NCBI RefSeq assembly: GCF_020360975.1
Contig: NW_025408669.1
Coordinates: 6,634,001 to 6,698,000 of the forward strand
Direction of reading: 5' to 3'
DNA from: Hirsutella rhossiliensis
Lineage: Eukaryota > Ascomycota > Sordariomycetes > Hypocreales > Ophiocordycipitaceae
Length of the DNA: 64,000 bases
This document shows, one piece after another, positions 11,404 to 23,410 of this stretch (position 1 is the stretch's first letter; each line of letters starts with the position of its first letter). The notes beneath the pieces are model-generated. The model did no database searches. It was not told the DNA's origin and was given only the letters and a program-made list of their open reading frames with translations. The translations under genes were made by a program, and so were the position numbers.

Positions 11404-12479
11404 CTATCTCATCTCGCAGCCCCTCGCTAGGCTCAGCAGTCCACTCGCTGCGCCCCCCCCGATGAAGGCGCTGCTGTTTAGGGCCCGGTGCTGGGGCTGG
11501 TGCTGCTCTCCGCCGGCACTGCCGTCCTCGTCGTGCCTGGACATAGTGGTGGCCGTCGGGGCAGCGTCTAGAGAGGGTTGGTGCTGTTGGGGGTCGTGTT
11601 GCAGTTGCTGTAGTTGTGATGAAGGACGACGTTGTTGCTGGGGTATCGACAACGACGACGAAGACGAGTCTTGAGACGGCGTGGGAGGACTTTGCACACG
11701 GACCGTCCGGCGCGGCGGAAGCGGCCGGGGCTGCAGGTCGGCAAGCGGGACGGTCGTCTGGCCCGTGCGGAGCTTATAGCTGGCGAGACCAAGGCGCAGA
11801 CGCAGAATCTCGACCTTCTGCGCTTGACGTTAGCTCTGGGAAAAGAAAACCCGTGTCCGCTCTCTCGCCGGGGCTGGCGGGAGGATAACCCGGCGTCGAC
11901 CAACCTCTCTCGCCTGCTCCCTCGTCAAGCGCCGGGCGGGCGGGGCGGCCCTGTCCAGAAGGTCGGGCTCCGTGGTTGTCGTCGTCATGGTGGCCCACGA
12001 GGCGTCGGCAACCGAGGTGTCGAAGACGGAGCTGGTGTCGGGGCTGTGCGACCGGGACCGCGGCTTTTTGCATTGAGTGTTAGCAGGAGGCGTCTTCCAC
12101 GCGACGGCGGCGGGACGAGGAACAATGGGAAGGGGGGAAGAAGGGAAGGGTTAGGGTTCAACAAGGGCCGCTAACAAAGGGCCATTGTCTCGCCCAGGGA
12201 GGGAAGAAGGGGCCGTGGTAACTGGAAACGCACCTCGTCCCGCCCCAGACACGCCTTCTTGGCCGCCGGGCTCACGTCCATGCCTTCGGCGTCGGCCTGC
12301 CGCTTGGTCCCCGCGGGCGGCGAGCCGCCGTCGTCGTCACTCCCGGGATCCCGCTTGAAAGCCGGGGAGAGGACGGCGTCCTTGCCGCCTGCCGTCCGGG
12401 GCGACGACGGCATCACGTTCACGTCGAGCGCCGCGAGCGGGGCGCGTCTCTTGAGAGGCGAGGCGGCGGCGGCGTCCAT
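11404..12479 (-). CDS. Whi5/Nrm1-type G1/S transcriptional repressor
   Basis: Predicted 272-residue, mostly disordered protein from three minus-strand exons: 12479-12234, 12063-11905 and 11817-11404. Introns start GTGCGT and GTTGGT and end AAAAG and GCGCAG; both are phase 0. The diagnostic feature is the GTB motif at about residues 128-155, LTREQARE then KVEILRLRLGLASYKLRTGQ, the signature of the Whi5/Nrm1 family that binds SBF/MBF complexes and represses G1/S genes. The motif is only restored when intron 2, which lies inside it, is removed; the unspliced frame stops. N-terminal SPLK, SSPR and LSPAFKR are SP sites expected for CDK control, which in yeast releases Whi5. The C-terminal half is Gln/Ser/Pro-rich. 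Whether this is closer to Whi5 or Nrm1 cannot be decided. The weak donor GTTGGT makes intron 2 the least certain part. Confidence 0.8.
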
Positions 12480-14145
12480 GGCGGCGCTCTCTGGTGCTTG
12501 CTTGGCCCCTGTGTGTGCGGGCGCGCGTCGTGGTGTCTTGCGCGGCGGATGCGGATGCGTGTCGTGGTTTTATATGGATTGTGCGTGCGGCCTAGGGGAG
12601 GCGTTGGACCGGGAGCGCGACTTGTATTGCTTGTCAGCCGCGCCGGGAGATGAACGGACTGGGAGAAGAAGAAGATGATGATGAAGAAGAAGAGGAGGAA
12701 ATGGGGGTATCTCGAGCGGGTAGCAATGGTATCTCGATGCGCGCGTCGTGTATCCGTGACACAGGGGGGAGGGAACGAGAGAGGAAGAATGCGGAAGAGA
12801 GAAGACGGCGCCGTCGTCGCGAGCGCGCGCGCGCCGGCTCCTCTATTACTAGTAAGTAGGCGGTTTGGTGGATTCAAGGCGCGCCCACTCACCATCCGGT
12901 CCCTACCTACTACCTACAGTACCTACTTACCTAACAGACCTGCGCGCGCGCGCTCTCCCGTGGTGCCCCTGTACCTCGCCCCCCCAATGACGAGACGGAC
13001 CGAACAGCGGCTGTTTTTTTCCGCCCCTGGGGATTCGTGTAAGAGGGCAGCGCGGGCCATCAGGGGTGGAGGGAGCGGAGCCGAGGAGCGGCGAGAGAGC
13101 GGGCCTTATCTAAGCAGTGCTGATGATCTAAGCAGTGCTGTTGTAATTACAGAGGCACGTGTGTGTATGTACATAATCCGTACCTGCATAAAAACTGTGT
13201 ATGTATGCCATGACGACCCCTCCTCGTCCCGTCAGCGAATTACCATCATCGATAAAAACCCGTTTCCGCCAGCAACAAACGTCCACAGCACACACACGGC
13301 GCAGGAAAAAAGGAAGGAAAGACAACGACGACGCCACGGCGACCGTTTCAGCACGCGAATCACCCTGGACCCTCAACAACACAGCTGCGGCTCGGCACCC
13401 GATCCCCTTTCCTTGCTCCCCGCACGCGCGGGCGCGACTCGGACCCGTCGCCAGAAAACTCCACTCTTCTTTATCCGTAAGGTGCACTGCATCCATCCTC
13501 CGTGTCGTGGCTCTTCACTGCTCGCGACGACGCTACGTCGACTTCCACGTCGTCCATGTGTCCCAGACCGTTTTCCCTCCTGCTTCCCAACGTCTGCGTA
13601 GACGTCGAGAGCATCGTACCCTTGGACGTCATCTCGTCAGCCTCGCCCGTGCCTTGCTGCCTCCTTGATACCGAGTATATGTTGTACTGCTACGTGCATG
13701 CGTTCGACGCCCATATCCTAGACACGGACGCCTCGACCACCAGCAGTCACAAGTGGAAGCAACAATCAACGGGAACTGTCATCAAATCGTCACCCTCCGC
13801 CGACAACACCATCCTATTGCCGGCCTCTCGCTATACCGTACACGCAACACTTCATCCCTCGTAGCGAGACTCGACGCCTCCACTGCATCCTGTTTTGTGC
13901 CATTCACCTGCCTCGATAAAACCTCGTCACGATCTGCAAATATGCCGTCTCATCAACTCGGCTATATATCCTGCGAGCCCAATGGCAAACAAGTGACGGG
14001 TAACAATCAAAATTCGCTGTAGAAACGCTTCAGAAGCGCCCCCATTACCGTTTCCGCTTCCCTGGCCAAGCGCGCAGACAAACTGCCGTCGAAAAACCAC
14101 TCATCACGGGTCAAGGGCCCAAACAGGGAACAAAAGCAAGCGGCG
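12480..14145. other. intergenic region upstream of the Whi5/Nrm1-type gene
   Basis: Contains the promoter of the minus-strand repressor gene and the 3' side of MED15. CT/GA-rich and CG-rich low-complexity patches lie at about 12650-12840 and near 12940. Several unsupported open frames are present, but nothing resembling a known protein. Confidence 0.45.
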
Positions 14146-17100
14146 CTAGGTTGCCATGCTGTAAAAGCGGGTATCAAGTTCGAATGGCTTCGTGAAGTCG
14201 ATGTTGATGTCGTCCCAGTCTGGGGCTGGTCCGAACGAGGGTTCCATGAGGACCATCGGATCAAGCGTCTGCCCGCTCACGTCCTTGGTCATCATGTCCC
14301 CTTCCAGGTTTGCGTTGTGGAGATCAAGCAGCAGGTCCGAGTCGAAGTTTTCATAGTTGCGCCAGTACACGTCAATGTCGAGTGCCGCGCCCTCGGAGAT
14401 GTCGCTGTTCGGCTCGCTCGACCCGCTGTCCTTGCTGGATTCCGGCGTGTCCTTGGGCGTCAGCGACCGGTACATGTTGGCTTCGCTGACAATGTTGGGC
14501 AGCCCGATTCCCTTCTCCCACCCCAGGTTGGCAATGAAAGCCTGGGGGTCAATGGTGCAGCCAGCCCAGGGGTCGGCGCGTGTCGCAAGAGTCCCCGAAG
14601 CATCCGTTGGCTTGCCGTCGCCCTGCCTCGGCGCGCCGCCAGCATCCATTTTCCCCGCAGACTTGGCGTCCTGTGGCCTGCCAGCAGCGCTTGGCGTCCT
14701 CTTCATCGACATGTCCTGAGACATGGGCGTGCTAGCCATGTTGCCCGGCGTGAGGAGGCCTTGCTTCGACGTCGACGTGCTCATGGCTGCCGAGGCTTGC
14801 GTCGCTTTCTTGAGGCTTCCGTCCGAGTCCAAGCCGAGCGCCAGCGCCAGGTTCTCCTTGACAAACTTGACGGGATCCTCCATGGGCCTGACGTGCTCCT
14901 CATCGATGTGGTGCTGCAATGCTTGTTCGTTCGGGAATCCCAAAGGTGACGAGGAACACTCGGGGTCCTTGCAGAGCAAGACTGGCTTCTGCGGCTCGGG
15001 CGCTCGGCGCATCTCGGGCGAGGCATTCTTGCTCGTCTTGGGCGATGGTGTGGCACCCTGCGCTGCTTGACCGGGCTGCGGCCCCGCAGTCTTCTGCTTC
15101 TTGCGCGCCGGCGGCAGCTGGAGGTTCATGTCCTTTGGTTTGCCGATGTAGCTGGGGTTTCCGTGGGGTGAAGACTCGCCAAAGGGGAACGGTGGCTGCG
15201 CTGCCGTCGGCGCTGGAGGGACCTGGTTGGCCTTTGCCGCCGGCCTCTGCTGGTTCATCTTGTTCAATGCCTGCGTGTTCTTCTCTAGGTTGGCGGCATT
15301 CAGCGGCACCGGCTGGTCCTGTTGCTGCTGCGGCTGCGGCTGCCCCTGGTTCTGAGACGCCGCTTGACTTTGCTGTGCCTGGCTGGCCTGCTTCAACATG
15401 CCGCTTTTCATCATGCTGGCAGCAAGGTCCTTAGCCATGCTTTCCAACATTGCTCGAGCCTGGTCGATCTCGGAGGAGCGAATGCTGAACTTGTCGTTGA
15501 GCTCCCGCATAGCCTCGCCGTCGCAAAATTGCTTCATGATGCGCATTCGCTGTGGTCATGGTCAGTTCCGGGCCCGCACCTCTTTCGGGACGGTAACACT
15601 CACAGTTCTGAAGAACATCTTGGCCCGCGCATCATCTCGCGTAATCGAATACCACTTGGTCAGGCCGCGGCCCACCTTCTTCATATCCATCGAGATGCGC
15701 TGCAGCTTTGCAGCAGTGTCGTTGTGCTCTTGCTGATTCATGGGGATCTCTGACAATGACTCCTGGCCAAACTTGCGCTGTTCCTCCTGGCTCAGCTGTT
15801 TCAGGCGGTTCAGGGCCTCGGTGCCCGCGGCCTGCTGCATCATGTTTGCCGCCTGCTGACCCTGTCCAGCCATTTGCATCTTCAGGTATTGCTCGTACTT
15901 CGCCCGTTGGTCGGGATTCAGAGAGGCGACTTGCTGTGGCGTTAGAGACGTGATGCCTTTCGGTGCTTGTTGGACTGGTTGCGATGTCGGCCTGGGTGGT
16001 GCTGAACCGGCACTTGCAGGACCGGTAGTGTCCGCAGCTTCGTCGGTGCTGGGTCGCTTGAGGTTCTTGGGCGGTTGCGGCCGGTTGTTTCTTGACTGGT
16101 CGTTGGCTGACAGCCCCTGCGGCCCCTGAGACTGTTGCGGCTGCTGCTTCGGGGTACTGGATTGCATCGCGGCCGATTGTCCCGTGGTGTTAGGCGTCCC
16201 CTGAGGTTGAGGTTGGGGCGTGCGATTTTGTTGCGGTTGATGCGGCTGCGGAGTCGGTTGCATCTGCATCGAGGCCTGAGAAGGACCGGACATTTGGTTC
16301 TGCCCGCCTTGCTGAGCCTGAGCCTGAGCCTGAGTGTTGGCCTGGGCCTGGGTCTGGGCTTGCGCCTGTTGTGCTCTCATTTGCTGCTGCTGCTGCTGCA
16401 ACCACGCCTGTCTCTTCATGTGCGAAATCATTGCCCGCAGCTGCTCTTCGGGCATGCCAGCCAGGTTTTGCTTCTGACTGCGAATCTGCGAGATCTCCTG
16501 GTTCGTCACTTGGACGACTTGAGGCGGGATATTTCCAACAGGCCGCTGCATGCCCAGCTGCTGATTGGGCATCTGACCAGGCATTCCGGCTGGGTTCATG
16601 CCCGGATTCTGACCCGACATGGATGCGCGCCTCTGCATCAAGACATGAAATTGCTTCTGCTGGAGGGTGACGAGTGAAGCGCGGATGTTTGGAGGTAGGC
16701 TGTTGTTGTTCTGGTTCAGCCACATCTTCAAGTCCCTCCACTTCTTGACCTCGACAGGAAGCTGGCCAATCTGGTTATGGACTTGCGGAGGCAGATCCAT
16801 CTGATCCATGATGACTTGGGCCTGGGGGTTCTGCATGGGCATCCGCATCTGCTGTTGCTGATTCCCGGTCCCTGGGCCGGCGGGCTGCTGCATCCCCTGG
16901 GGGCCTTGGCCACCACCCATGTTCATGTTCATCTGCCCACCAAACTGATTCTGGGGGCGATTCTGGTTCATTTGACCCGCGCCCATGGCCATCTGTTCCT
17001 GCCTCTGATTCTGCCACCTCCTCATCACCTCGTTGAGCTTCTCGGGGGGCAGGCCATGAAGAGCCTGCCTTTGGTCGGGCGTCATGCTGTTGAGCATGTT

Positions 17101-18796
17101 GCTGAATGCTTGATTGTTCGGCCGTTGGATGCCTTGGTTGAATCGCTGATCCCCAAATTGCATGCCCCCCTGCTGACCCATTCCGGGGCCACCCATGGCA
17201 TTCATGGCACTTGGTGGGCGAGATACCGGCGTGTTGAGGGTGTTCATGGCAGGACTCTGCGATGGGGGAATGCCACCGCCCATGTTGCCCTGACCCTGCA
17301 TCTGCTTCATCTGGAGGTGTGGCTGTGGTGGTTGCGCCTGGTTCATCTTCATTTGTTGAAGATTGGCACCCTGTTGCTGCTGTTGCTGCTGTTGAGGCTG
17401 CGTCTGCATCTGGTGCTGAGACTGCTGCTGCTGAGACTGTTGCTGCTGAGGTTGCCGAGGGGTCTGGTTCGGGCCCTGCTGGCCGACCATGTTTTGGTTT
17501 GCCGGCTGGGGCGTGGCGTTGCGGGCGCCTCCATTGCTAGCCGGGACGACCATCTGGCCAGCCTGTTGAGCCATAAGGCCGTTCATCTGTTGATCCTTGA
17601 TGCTCTCCATGTTGGGCGTGAACTGCGAGAACTCGTTTGGCTGTCCGGCATTCATCATGTTTTGCCGCTGAAGAGACTGCTGGCTGTGTTGCGGCTGCAT
17701 CATGGCAGCTTGACCAGCGTTGGGGTTCTGGGCACCTCCCTGTTGCTGCAAGCGCTGGTTCATGCTCGCCTTGAGCATATGGAAAGCCTGTGTCTGGAAG
17801 AACCACAACAGGGGGTCCTTGCCTTGGGCCTGGAACTCGGCAAGCTGCTGCGGCGGCATCCGCTGCTGCACATGCAAGCGTGCACTCGACTTTTGCTGTT
17901 CGCTGGCTTGGATCATCATCTTGGAGGCGAGATCCATGACCTTGGCCTTGTCAGCCTGAGCGAGCCTCGACATTTCAGCGGCAAGTTGCTGTGGTGGACG
18001 GTTGAGACCACCGGCCATACCCATGGCCTGTTGACCACCGAGACCAGGGGGCATGCCACCGCGACCAGCCTGCAAGCCCATGCCCATGCCCATCGGTTGT
18101 TGCTGCGCCTGGGGTTGTTGCTGCGCATGCTGGGGAATCTGTGAAGCCTGCATCTGATGTTGAAGGTGCTGGAAGCCCTGTTGCGGAGCCTGGCCCATGC
18201 CTCGGCCCATCTGAGCTTGCATGTTCATCATGGCCTGTGCCTGTGCCTGTGCCTGGGCTGCTTGTGCTTGGGCGTTGAGTGTGTTTTGGAGGTTGGGCTC
18301 GTTGGCTTGCCGCTTCTTGAAGAACTCCATGGTCTTGTTGGCCATCAATTGGTCGTAGGCCTCCTGCACAAGAGGTTAGACGGCGGCGGCAGGAAAGCGA
18401 GGCAAAGAAGTAGCATTCATACCTTGTTGGGCGACTTGATGAAGGCCTCGCGCTCAAAGTTGCAGCCAAATTCCGCGGCTCGTATCTGCTCGATGCCGAC
18501 AGCCAGGGTGATGTTGGAGATGCTAAGCTTGGGTCAGCAAGAGAGGCCCCTGCGGCAAGCGCTCGCGGCTCTAGGCCAGGGCGCACGGGAAGGGGAAGTA
18601 CGCACAGGTCCATAGTCTTGCCCATGCGGTCGTTCAAGCTGACGTTAGCTTGCCACGCCAGAGCATTGGGCGCCTGTGCATGCTGGAGAAGAGTCTGATA
18701 GACAAGCTGCTGTAGCTGATTTGCGTTTGCGGGCTTTCGCATTTGCTGGGGCATCATCTGGCCGACCCCAGCCATGTGCTGCATGTTGGCGGCCAT
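14146..18796 (-). CDS. MED15: Mediator complex subunit 15 (Gal11-type, KIX domain, Gln-rich)
   Basis: Predicted 1484-residue protein from four minus-strand exons: 18796-18606, 18522-18423, 18363-15604 and 15549-14146. Introns have GT...AG ends and the phases join cleanly. Residues of about 45-115 form the N-terminal KIX domain: WQANVSLNDRMGKTMDL, then ISNITLAVGIEQIRAAEFG, then FEREAFIKSPNKEAYDQL. The large third exon is a Gln/Met/Pro-rich low-complexity region with polyQ runs of up to nine. It includes a conserved block near its end, ITSLTPQQVASLNPDQRAKY, and another, KVGRGLTKWYSI. The C-terminal exon carries the MRIMKQFCDGEAMRELNDKF region and ends in acidic DWDDINIDFTKPFELDTRFY. Med15 sits in the Mediator tail and its KIX domain binds activators. 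Opposite-strand open frames of up to 455 codons here are shadows of the polyQ composition. The last intron (15603-15550) is the least certain splice. Confidence 0.87.
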
Positions 18797-19774
18797 GGCC
18801 GCAGGAGTCGGGTCGGGACAGTCCCCCTACTCGTCTTGCTTATATGACCGACTGACACGTTGAAATAGTCGAGGGGTTCGCGGGAGTATGAGCGCGCTTG
18901 GTGGTGGCGTGCGAGCGGCAAGGACGAGATTTGATCAATCAAAGGTAAACGGCGTGGTGCAGCGAGGTGGCGAGGAGAAGAAAAACCTAAATTCGTCTTT
19001 ATACTGTTCGTTCCGACCGGAACAAATTCGTCGACGGCGTGGAATATGAATTTTATCTGGTTCAGGTATCGTTCATAGAGAGATGGCCTCGCCCGGCGGT
19101 AGCAGGTGGTCTGATGAGATCCGTTGACTAGAGGCGAGAAAGTCGAAGCGTGTGAGCATGGACGTCGGTGAAGAGGGATGAGAAAAGGAGCGGCGGCGGA
19201 AAACTGTCGACGATGGGGAGACTGGGCAACGTTGCGACGATGCGAGGATTTCGGTCGGGGTGGACGCAGGATGCTGACAAGTCGTCGTCGAACAAAGTGC
19301 GGCCGGTGATTGTTCAGCCACCGAGTGTCGAGATTCGGACCGCCGGCGATCGAGGCCTGCACCTGGACATGGACGGCATCCGGTGAGGGAAGGGCAGGGG
19401 CAGCGCAGAGACGGTCGGGCGAGCGGCGACGACTGGAATCGAGGATCGTGACCCGCCGTTGGGTAGCGGAAAGTGGTGAGGCGGGCCTGAGGCTGGGGTG
19501 GTGGCCGGGACGTCGAGGCGGGAGGAAGAGGGGAATGAAACGGGCTAGTTACCTAGAATGAAGCGATGGAAAAGAGCGTCCCCGTTTGCGCAATGCTCGG
19601 GAGGAGACGAGGTCACGGACACCTGAGCCGGTGTTGGTCGTGGGTGGTGATGATGGATGGGGGGAGGAGAAGGAGGAGTAGCAGAGGAGAGAGAAGGGTG
19701 CAGAGCAGTGCGGGCGCAAAAGACTGAGAAGTTGGTGACCGGGAGCGAGCGGGAGAGGTGTGGGTGGGTGGGTA

Positions 19775-19792
19775 GTGTGTGTGTGTGTGTGT
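19775..19792. repeat. (GT)9 microsatellite
   Basis: Nine uninterrupted GT units, preceded by GGGT repeats from about 19760. Confidence 0.9.
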
Positions 19793-22254
19793 TGGGTGCA
19801 GGCATCGTCGGAGAGGGGACGGGTTCCAGGTACAAGGCCGGGTACAAAGGCCGCGAGCATGCACGGGTACAGGTACAGTGCGTATACGGAGTGGGTCTAG
19901 TGCCAGCCCGAGCTTGTACCTGTAGAGGAGGAGGAGATTCAAGGCAAAGAAAGAGACGGAGACAGGAGGGCGATGGAGGCCTGACGGCGGGTGGTTGGTC
20001 TTCAGGGCTTCATCTGTCTGTTGGCGTGAGCGACTGGTCTGGATATCTGGCGACCCTGGACCTGGAGATGGACCAGCTGAATGCTCAGGACCGCAGTGAG
20101 GTACCGGATCGGTGTACGGTACAGTGTCCTGGTCGCACCAGTGGCAGTGCTTTGGGGAGGCGAGTACCAGTCCCGTACCTGTGGCTTGGCTTCCTGATTT
20201 TGTACTTCGTACGTACATAAATGAGGCATGGTTCGCCAAGTGGTGTCGGTAGATAACCAGACGTTGCAACAAGGCTGGCAAAAGAAGCGACGGCTATTAC
20301 TTGGGCATCTCTACAAGGCAGACTGGCTCCCAGGCGAGGTACATACCTGGAGAGTGGTTGCTTGCCTGGCTGCCGCACCAGAGCCTAACCACGTCGTCTT
20401 TCGTTTCTGAAACGCGGCTTGAACAAGTACCACACCGGCCAGAGCCATACCTGCTGCCGATGGTGCCGCTCGGTACCGGCAGAACTGCACGAGGCGAAGC
20501 GGACAAATATCACAATGGAACTTGAAAGGCGAGCCAGTCCGCCCGTGCAGAAATACCAGGACGATGTGGTCAACGAGAAGGACGGGCAACAATCAGCTCT
20601 TAGGGCGTCGACGGGCCTGCGGGGCGGCGAGACACAAGAGTCTACCTAGTGACCGACAAGCGAACTTATTCCCAGGCACCTGCGCCACAGGCTCGGTAGA
20701 CGGAGAGTCAAGCTCGCCAGGGCGCCTTGGTGAGTGGTCCGGTCATTCACGGGGCAAGGATAATGGAAAGCCTTGCTCTCTGAATGTGCAGTCTGGGCGA
20801 GAAAAACGCCCATCTTGGCGTGTAAAAGCGCTGCCTACGCTCCAAGGCTGCATTGCATGCAAGGCGAACGCTGCACTGTACAATGGACGTCGCCGCTGGT
20901 AGACACGCGGTGCGGCGAAAAGTACAGAGGACAGGGGCCACTAATAATACAGGGGGTTGAGGATTGGATAGCGCCGGGTAGGGTGGACCCCCCCTGTGCT
21001 TAGGTGATTTGCACCGAGTTGACACTGACACCTACTGGGCCTGCTTGGCCCGCTTGGCCAGGAAAGCGGTGATGGACGACATGGGCGTACTAACATGGCT
21101 GCGCCCCCGAGGCGATGAAGTTGGCCAGAGAAACATTGGGCTGGGAGTTTGGCCTCGCGAAGGCTGTCGACAGCAGAGACCATATCTTCCATGTTAAACT
21201 TATCCCTAATACATAGGGTAGTGCATTCTGTACCTGACGAATTCAGCATTCGCAGGCAGGGAGTGGGTCAGAGGTGCCACTCATCTTTCAGCGAGCCAAG
21301 GGGTACCTGAAGTAGCGCACAGGTCGTGTCCTAGCCGCGGACCCAGCCAGTCAATCAGGGCATCAGATATAGAAGCACCATTGCAGTACTTGGCACCACC
21401 ACGGCAGTCGAGCCAGTGTGGCCAGGGGTGTCGTCTCTTCCATTCAGGCGCCTGTCGCAAAACCCCACAGCGCCACCATGATGCAGCCTGGGCCGTCCGC
21501 TTCCTCGCGCCCCCTTTTTTACCCTCCAAGGAGTCCAAGCCTCCAAATCAATTTGCGCCGAGCTTCAGCACGAGCAGCGGTAAAAGCAGCGGCATCATCA
21601 AGTACATGCTACCGAATAGAAAGCAACGCGACAAGGCCCCGGGGTGTCGGAAGGGGAGCGCCAGAGCGAATAAAAGGAGATTGTGCATGGCTTACTTCAC
21701 CACCAGACTGCCGGGTCGTCGTGTGACACCAATTCCCACCGATGCGTTGTCTGTCTCTGTCATGACCACCGAGCAGCTGCTGTTTGCTGCATTCCCTTTC
21801 ACTCTCTGCTCCGTCAATCATTGGCCCCCCCCCCTCTTTGTAGTTCTTCACGCACACACGTTCCCCTCCCTCATTAGCCATGTGTGCATGGATACAGAAT
21901 ACCTACGGTGCTCAGCTGGGAGTGAGGTGAGATATGTGCGCGATTGGACAACCTCCCCCCCCTCCCTTGCCGTCGTCGATCTAGGATATCCCTGTCTAGC
22001 GCAACGAACGCAAAAGCTGCAGTGTGTACGGAGTACGAAGGACTGCGACACGCTTGAATTTTCACCGTATCTCGCCCCTTTCCTTTCTTTCGCTTTGTCC
22101 TTGCGATACTACAACGTGAATTACTTTACAACGGTCGAGGCACCCCCAACTCTTACCAGTCTGTTCCCGAAAGAGGCCAAAAGTCTGACTCGGGAAAGCG
22201 GCAAAGCGCCGTGACCAAGACGTTCGATTCCTCGTGGGCCGCAAATATTAAAAG

Positions 22255-22321
22255 GCCGCCGAGGTGATTGCTTATCCAACGGGCTTGAACCCGGCAGGTG
22301 AAAATCACCTGGGACGGCGGC
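22255..22321. repeat. imperfect long inverted repeat (15-bp stem)
   Basis: GCCGCCGAGGTGATT (22255-22269) is the exact reverse complement of AATCACCT (22303-22310) plus CGGCGGC (22315-22321), with only a 4-nt GGGA bulge between the two right-hand pieces. The 33-nt loop contains a second hairpin, CGGG...CCCG (22280-22293). CAGGTGA...TCACCTG (22295-22311) offers a competing 7-bp hairpin. It may be a structured transcript element or a terminal inverted repeat remnant; no function is assigned. Confidence 0.75.
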
Positions 22322-23346
22322 GATTGAAGGACAGCCAAAAGTTAGCGAGCAAGTGCCCCCGACGAGAGTACTGTACACGTCCCGTTAGCAAGAGGAGGTG
22401 GTGAAATATGGAACCTCTTTTTAGTGCCTCTCCGCGTTATTGGCCTCTGGTGCCAGCCCGCTGGAAGAGAGAGACAGGCTGTCAATCTCGTGCCGTGTCA
22501 CACGCATCGTGGCATCCAACACGCGCAGATGGTTGCAGCACAGCTTGGTCGTTCCATCCGACTCTGCCGCGCATATAAAACTACTGGCATAGAACGCTAT
22601 CTGGCCAGAACGGGACGCGCACATGGCAGTCGAAAGCTGGCTGCCGATCTACGATGCGGATCTGGGCCTTAGAGAGGACCCTGCCTGACACGTTCGAGCC
22701 AGTTTCTTTGCTGTTCTTTTTCGTGCTGGCCCTGGGAAAAAAGAAAAGGCGTGGGTCTGAAGACTGACAAGATGCTTGTGTTGGGAGCATGTGCCTTGAC
22801 TTTCTTCAGGGATATATACAAGTACGCATCATACTGTATTTAGAAGGATACTTTAGAAGAATGAAAAAGATCAATGTCCTGGATGCCTCAAGCAAGGAGT
22901 TCCTGTACTGCCCGCTCCTGCGGCGCTTGGCAACACAGCTGCCAAGTGTCTCCCATCCGGAGCGGAAGAGCGCCTGTCTCCTCTCCTCCCCCTCCAATCT
23001 CCAACCTCCAATCTGTCGCCTTGTCTACTATGTATAATAAAGCTCCCTCTCTTTTGCCCGCATCAGCCGATCGTCTCGGCTACAGTATTCTGTATGTACA
23101 TACATACAAACCCCCGGGTCATGGGGGCCATGTGTGTTGTATGCACGTAAGGGACTCTTCACCGTTTACTGACACGGCCAAGATCAGCACGCTCCTCAGA
23201 TCTCCAGCACAGTCGGTAAGCTGTAATTGTCGACAGACCAACTCCAAATTGCCGTGATCTGCAGGCCTTCAGCCGTGTGTACACTGTGCCAAGGCACCGA
23301 GTACCCCGCCCATGTCGCACAGGGAGGACCCCATGTCAGCTGTTGG

Positions 23347-23410
23347 CATGCCTGCCTCCCCCACCATGCCTGCCTCCCCCATGCCTGCCTGCCTCCCCCT
23401 GCCATGCCCT
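23347..23410. repeat. short C-rich minisatellite-like repeat
   Basis: Several imperfect copies of the unit ATGCCTGCCTCCCCC follow each other, with variable length. Confidence 0.7.

Noticed and set aside
16777..18144. 455-codon plus-strand open frame
   Set aside because: It is the antisense shadow of the Gln-rich part of MED15 (Leu/His-rich translation of CTG-type codons) and has no domain.
21381..22214. 277-codon plus-strand open frame in the gene-poor interval
   Set aside because: No recognisable domain, no signal peptide and irregular composition; it is long only because stops are rare in GC-rich DNA. A transcript would be needed to reconsider it.
22255..22321. possible tRNA gene (7-bp acceptor-like stem, TTCAAGC on the reverse strand)
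   Set aside because: The T-stem does not pair beyond two bases around TTCAAGC, and the arm spacing is wrong on both strands.
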